Origin: Balneolia bacterium
Lineage (GTDB): Bacteria; Bacteroidota; Rhodothermia; Balneolales; Cyclonatronaceae
DNA: 49,248 nt
Reading direction: 5' to 3'
Assembly (NCBI GenBank): GCA_003566635.1
Contig: PXCK01000233.1
Span: 1-49,248, forward strand
This document shows positions 45,377 through 49,248 of the stretch, in pieces (position 1 is the stretch's first letter; every line of letters starts with the position of its first letter). A program made the translations under genes and the position numbers. The notes beneath the pieces are model-generated. The model was not told where the DNA came from. It saw only the letters and a list, made by a program, of their open reading frames with translations, and made no database searches.

Positions 45377-46428
45377 TCTAAAATCTCTTTTAAAGCTTCT
45401 ACTAATAGTGAATTCTCTTTAGGTGTGCCAACTGATATTCTCAATCCGTTATCACAATGTAATTGATCTCCTCTATATCGAACAATCACCCCTTTTTGAG
45501 CCAACTTTTTATAAATATCTTGTGCATTTTCTATGATCGCTAAAAAGAAGTTTGCATCGGTTGGATGAACTTTAGATACACCCCTAATTTTCCCTATTTC
45601 AAGCATTAGTTGGTTTCGCTCACGAATAATATCGTTAACCCGTTTTTCAACTTCACTAACACCTTCAAGGGCTTTTAATGCGTATTCCTGAGTGAGTTTA
45701 TTTATGTTGTATGGAGGTTTTATACGCATCAGATAGTTGATGATTTCCGGTGATGAAAATGCAAGACCCAAACGCAACCCAGCAAGTCCGAATGCTTTGG
45801 ATAGTGTTTGCATTACAATAAGGTTGGGATAGGATTCTAAATATCCCAGCATTGTACCGTGTTTACTAAAATCGATGTAGGCTTCATCAACTACAACCAA
45901 TCCATTGAAATTTTCAACTACCTTAAGAATAGAAGCTTGTTCGAGTAAATTTCCGGTTGGATTGTTGGGTGAACATAAAAAGATGACTTTTGATCCCTCA
46001 GCGGCTTCTAAAACCAAATCAGGATTTAATGAAAAGTCGGGATTCAACGGAGCTTCTACGAGTTGCACATCCTGTATTCCTGCACTTACCTTGTACATGC
46101 CATAGGTAGGAGGCGTAATTACGATTGAATCTTTACACGGTGTACACACCATTCGCAAAATAAGATCAATGGCTTCGTCACTTCCGTTTCCCGTAAAGAT
46201 TTGATCGGGCGAAACACCCCTGTAGGTTGCTATTGCTTTGCGCAATTCAATGGTGTGCGGATCGGGATATCGATTCCACTCAGAGCCTTCTAACAACCAA
46301 GAAGTATCGTATGGGTTTTCGTTGGCATCGAGGAGGACACCTTCTTTAAAATCGTCCCTTGCGGAGCGATAAGGTTTAAGCGCACGAATATTTGGACGAA
46401 TAAGTGAATCCAGATCAAAACGCTTCAT
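45373..46428 (-). CDS. hisC: Histidinol-phosphate aminotransferase
   Basis: The 351-residue PLP enzyme converts imidazole acetol phosphate to histidinol phosphate. Motifs include ENPYDTSWLL, IFTGNGSDEAIDLIL, FLCSPNNPTGN and the PLP lysine in MQTLSKAFGLAGLRLG. It overlaps hisB by four bases and is 3 bases from hisD. Confidence 0.96.
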   Translation of the reverse strand: MKRFDLDSLIRPNIRALKPYRSARDDFKEGVLLDANENPYDTSWLLEGSEWNRYPDPHTIELRKAIATYRGVSPDQIFTGNGSDEAIDLILRMVCTPCKDSIVITPPTYGMYKVSAGIQDVQLVEAPLNPDFSLNPDLVLEAAEGSKVIFLCSPNNPTGNLLEQASILKVVENFNGLVVVDEAYIDFSKHGTMLGYLESYPNLIVMQTLSKAFGLAGLRLGLAFSSPEIINYLMRIKPPYNINKLTQEYALKALEGVSEVEKRVNDIIRERNQLMLEIGKIRGVSKVHPTDANFFLAIIENAQDIYKKLAQKGVIVRYRGDQLHCDNGLRISVGTPKENSLLVEALKEILE

Positions 46429-46431
46429 TTA

Positions 46432-47727
46432 CTATCGCTCCTTCATGCGTTTGAGACGTATACTAACAGCTTGTTTGTGACCTTCAAGCCCTTCCGACTC
46501 AGCCATGATTTCCACAGCCGGCCCGAGAGCAGCTAATCCTTCTCTGGATAATTCCTGAAAGGTAACCCATTTAAAAAAAGAATCTAACGATACACCGCTA
46601 TACATTTTGGCATATCCACTCGTGGGTAAGGTGTGATTGGTACCGCTGGCATAATCACCTACGCTTTCAGGGGTGAAATGCCCCATAAAAATAGATCCTG
46701 CATGTGTTATGGAATCTTTTACTTTGCCGGGATCATCAATGCTTATAATTAAATGTTCGGGTGCCCATAAATTGCTAAACTCTACTGCTTTTTCGAGTGA
46801 TTCAGTAAATACAATACTGCTGTTTGCCAATGCTTTCTGGGCAAAGTCTTTCCGAGGCAATTTTTTTATCTGCTCTTTGATTTCCTTTTGAACCCCAACA
46901 ACCAAATCTTTTGATGTAGTAACCAAAACAACTTGCGAGTCTGCCCCATGTTCAGCTTGAGAGAGTAAATCAGCCGCAACAAAAGCGGGATTTGACGTAT
47001 CATCGGCAATCACTAATACTTCCGAAGGACCGGCAGGCATATCGATAGATACCATTGCATCGGAATTTTGGAGTAGCATTTTTGCGCAAGTAACATACTG
47101 ATTGCCGGGACCGAGAATTTTATCGACTTTTGGTACCGTCTCAGTACCGTAAGCCAAAGCCGCAACAGCCTGCGCTCCCCCTGAAAGTACGATTTTGTGA
47201 ACGCCGGCTAAAGCACAACAGTACAGCACTTCGGGAGCGACTTCGCCTGATTTTTGAGGCGGAGTAGCAACCACGATTTCCTTGCATTGGGCTATAGTTG
47301 CCGGAACTGCCAGCATCAATACAGATGAAGGTAACACAGCTGTCCCACCCGGAACATACAAGCCAACAGAATCCAGAGGACGTGCTTCCCGGGAGCAAAT
47401 TACGCCCGGCATAGTTTCTACCGTTCGAGGGATGGGCATTTGTGCATGGTGAAACGCATGAATGTTATTGAAAGCGAGATCAAAAGCTTCTTTCACCGAT
47501 CTTTTTAACTTGACAGAATTTTTATCAGGAACGTCGATCACGATTTGATCCGGAGCAAACCCATCAAATTTTAGTGAGTACTCATTCAGTGCTCTATCGC
47601 CCCTGTTTTTCACGTCATTAATAATCGATGTAACAACAGGAGTGATTGAATCAAAATTTACGGCTGTTCTTCTGCAGAGTGCGGAAATTTCAGCATTATT
47701 AAGTTCGGAATAATTGTAGCTACGCAT
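46432..47727 (-). CDS. hisD: Histidinol dehydrogenase
   Basis: The ORF track starts at 47811, but the first 28 residues lie inside hisG and are unlike the family. The ATG at 47727 gives MRSYNYSELNN, 431 residues, and a five-base gap after hisG, so I chose it. The enzyme oxidises histidinol to histidine in two steps using zinc and NAD. Signatures are LYVPGGTAVLPSSVLML, DMPAGPSEVLVIAD and AEHGADSQVVLVT, plus the C-terminal HTLPTSGYAKMYSG. Confidence 0.96.
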   Translation of the reverse strand: MRSYNYSELNNAEISALCRRTAVNFDSITPVVTSIINDVKNRGDRALNEYSLKFDGFAPDQIVIDVPDKNSVKLKRSVKEAFDLAFNNIHAFHHAQMPIPRTVETMPGVICSREARPLDSVGLYVPGGTAVLPSSVLMLAVPATIAQCKEIVVATPPQKSGEVAPEVLYCCALAGVHKIVLSGGAQAVAALAYGTETVPKVDKILGPGNQYVTCAKMLLQNSDAMVSIDMPAGPSEVLVIADDTSNPAFVAADLLSQAEHGADSQVVLVTTSKDLVVGVQKEIKEQIKKLPRKDFAQKALANSSIVFTESLEKAVEFSNLWAPEHLIISIDDPGKVKDSITHAGSIFMGHFTPESVGDYASGTNHTLPTSGYAKMYSGVSLDSFFKWVTFQELSREGLAALGPAVEIMAESEGLEGHKQAVSIRLKRMKER

Positions 47728-47732
47728 AGTCC

Positions 47733-48602
47733 CTAATTTATCATGTTTTGAATAGGAAGCATCACGATTCCTGTTGCACCGGCACTTTTTAGGTCTTCCA
47801 TCACTTCCCAAAATTTGGTCGTGGGAATAACGGTGTGAATGGCAATCATGCTTTCATCAGCTAACGGTAAAACAGTTGGGCTATTTAAGGAAGGAATGAT
47901 GCGGGTAATTTCATCCAATGCCTCTCGAGGAGCGTTCATCATTATATATCGACTATTTTCTGCTTGAAGTTGCCCTTCAATACGAACTAAAAACTTATCG
48001 ATTAACTCAGATTTATGAGGCTGAATAGCACGATTTGTTTTAATAAGCTGACACTGCGATTCGAGTATCGTTTCCAGTTCTACCAGGCCATTGGTCTTGA
48101 GGGTTCCACCTGTAGAAACAAGGTCGCAAATTGCATCGGCTACATCAAGGCGTGGTGTGATTTCAACGGCACCTGAAATTTTGATAATTTTTGCATCGGC
48201 TCCTTTAGATTCAAAGTATTTGCGTGCAAGATTGGGATAACTCGTTGCGATTCTCTTGCCTGCCAAGTTTTTTGCAGTTATAATACCCGAGCTTTTAGGA
48301 GCTGCAAAAGACAATCTGCAATGACCAAAATCCAGGTCTTTTAAAACGGAAATATCTGCCTCTGTCTCAAGGGTAACGTTTGCTCCTACAACACCAAGAT
48401 CACAAATCCCATCCTGTACATATTCCGGAATATCATCATCTCTGATTAATAAAAGTTCAACATCGTAATTTAATGCCTTGATGAGTAGTCTATTTTTATA
48501 ACCATCAAATTTGAGTCCGATATTTTCGAGTAGTGTAATAGTTTTTTCGGTCAGCCGACCACTTTTTTGAATTGCTATTCTTAACGTATTTACAGGTTCC
48601 AA
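47733..48602 (-). CDS. hisG: ATP phosphoribosyltransferase, long form
   Basis: The 289-residue enzyme starts the pathway from ATP and PRPP. It has the long HisG form, with a C-terminal ACT-like regulatory domain for histidine feedback. NTLRIAIQKSGRLTEKT, GICDLGVVGANV and DLVSTGGTLKTNGL are typical. The start is TTG at 48602. The his leader peptide lies about 116 bases upstream, so hisG is both the first gene and the target of the putative attenuation. Confidence 0.94.
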   Translation of the reverse strand: MEPVNTLRIAIQKSGRLTEKTITLLENIGLKFDGYKNRLLIKALNYDVELLLIRDDDIPEYVQDGICDLGVVGANVTLETEADISVLKDLDFGHCRLSFAAPKSSGIITAKNLAGKRIATSYPNLARKYFESKGADAKIIKISGAVEITPRLDVADAICDLVSTGGTLKTNGLVELETILESQCQLIKTNRAIQPHKSELIDKFLVRIEGQLQAENSRYIMMNAPREALDEITRIIPSLNSPTVLPLADESMIAIHTVIPTTKFWEVMEDLKSAGATGIVMLPIQNMIN

Positions 48603-48654
48603 AATAATTTTATCGTGTTTTTTTTTAATAATAATTGAAATTTTCTTTATCGAT

Positions 48655-48793
48655 TTGGTTTAAAGCTAAACCAATGTGAGACAACAGTTTTATTAAGCGG
48701 GACGTTCGTTTTGTCGGCTTAATGACTATGGTGATGGGCATAATGATGGTTAACATCACTTGAGTGATGTATCATCTTAAGAGTTCTGTTGTC
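48655..48793 (-). promoter_or_regulatory. Putative his attenuator region: alternative hairpins
   Basis: Read on the minus strand, four pairings are visible. GACAACAG within leader codons 6-8 pairs with CTGTTGTC (48786-48793 with 48680-48687). ACATCACT pairs with AGTGATGT inside the leader (48753-48770). ATTAAGC pairs with GCTTAAT across the leader stop (48692-48698 with 48717-48723). TTGGTTTA pairs with TAAACCAA (48655-48674). A ribosome stalled on the His codons would cover some arms and change folding. No U-tract follows any hairpin, so a classical terminator was not found. Confidence 0.6.
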
Positions 48794-48808
48794 AAATCGA
48801 TTTTTCAT
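48719..48808 (-). CDS. hisL: Histidine operon leader peptide (hisL-like)
   Basis: Too short for the ORF track. ATG at 48808 opens a 29-residue frame ending in TAA at 48719. The translation contains eight histidines: HH at residues 14-15, HH at 21-22, HHH at 25-27 and H at 29, ending HHYAHHHSH. It is on the same strand as hisG, 116 bases upstream. Such leaders cause ribosome stalling when charged His-tRNA is scarce. No strong Shine-Dalgarno precedes it, as is usual in this phylum. Chance is very unlikely to place this composition here. Confidence 0.88.
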   Translation of the reverse strand: MKNRFDNRTLKMIHHSSDVNHHYAHHHSH

Positions 48809-49248
48809 GAGACGAATATATTTAAAATGAGAATAAATTCACACTAGGATTTCATTCTGTAACATTTTGCTCGCACTTTTTACGGATAGTTTTTATTTCG
48901 AGGTGCTGGAAGAAATACGTTGCTTTTATGGATGTCACGAACCTGCCGGGTTGTCAATGTTGGTAGAATTAGGAATAAGCCATTAATGTTTGAACCCGGA
49001 TTAAGCATTAGGGATACACCATTATTATTCATAGACATGAAGTAAAAAGCAAATTTTAAAAGGCTTCTAAAGCGTAATTTGGGTTTAAATTTTTATTAGA
49101 CCATTTTAAATTCTTAAAATTCAAGTACCGAACAGAGTTTGGCGAAAGATTATAATTGTGTTTTTCTGTTATTATAAAATGCTTGGTTCCGGCTTGCCTT
49201 TGGCGCTAACAGGCTTGTTTGGGTTAAGCAATTCACAACAGGCCAAAA
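48809..49248. other. Upstream region of the his operon, no gene recognised
   Basis: The stretch holds no convincing ORF. It must contain the his promoter on the minus strand, but no clear match to TTG-N-TAnnTTTG was seen. It includes short GC-rich words (GAACCTGCCGGGTT at about 48940) and, at the very end, GGCGCTAACAGGCTTG, whose nature cannot be judged because the window stops there. Confidence 0.4.

Noticed and set aside
47728-47811. N-terminal 28 residues of the hisD ORF (start at 47811)
   Set aside because: They overlap hisG, are unlike histidinol dehydrogenase, and an ATG at 47727 fits the family length.
49190-49248. Possible integron attC-like or repeat sequence at the window end (GGCGCTAACAGGCTTG)
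   Set aside because: The core-site words are incomplete and the sequence is cut by the window, so it cannot be supported.

Overview
The window looks like chromosomal core DNA from a low-GC member of the Bacteroidota/Rhodothermota/Balneolota lineage, most likely Balneolota. I infer this from three things: a C-terminal sorting domain of the [11 protein letters not shown] type on the first protein, starts that mostly lack Shine-Dalgarno sequences, and the gene order secY-map-infA-rpmJ. No tRNA, rRNA, CRISPR array, prophage or insertion sequence was seen.

Region by region: 1-1157 is the 3' end of a secreted repeat protein with a strong terminator. 1376-1891 is a TlpA-like lipoprotein, followed by about 570 bp without a gene. 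2405-21569 is one long minus-strand cluster in which the str, S10, spc and alpha ribosomal operons are merged (rpsL to rplQ, with tuf, fusA, secY, map, infA and rpoA). Its likely promoter lies before rpsL and its terminator after rplQ. recG diverges from it. A lipoprotein and typA follow. 26756-33604 is a heme cluster (hemH-A-C-D-E, then hemF) interrupted by a PIN-type toxin-antitoxin locus whose antitoxin carries an in-frame stop. 33794-39755 holds mixed genes: a dTDP-glucose dehydratase, Sua5, DUF2911, DUF1684, an M15 peptidase and an M28 peptidase. 39752-42002 is a three-gene set of membrane-anchored, pseudopilin-like proteins, the least explained coding module here. 42326-48808 is a histidine operon (hisG-D-C-B-H-A) with a Dabb protein and a YceI protein at its end.

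The most striking item is not in the ORF track. Upstream of hisG, on the same strand, is a 29-codon reading frame with eight histidines, ending HHYAHHHSH, surrounded by several inverted repeats. This is a histidine leader peptide (hisL-like), so the his operon is probably controlled by ribosome stalling at His codons. No U-tract terminator is evident, so the mechanism may differ from classical attenuation.

Other points of note are a HisB whose N-terminal phosphatase-like domain has lost its catalytic motif, a ferrochelatase with a cysteine-rich insertion, cysteine-free L36, no rpmD (L30) at its usual place, paired 21-bp-spaced operator-like palindromes before the toxin-antitoxin locus, and two MITE-like inverted-repeat elements between genes.
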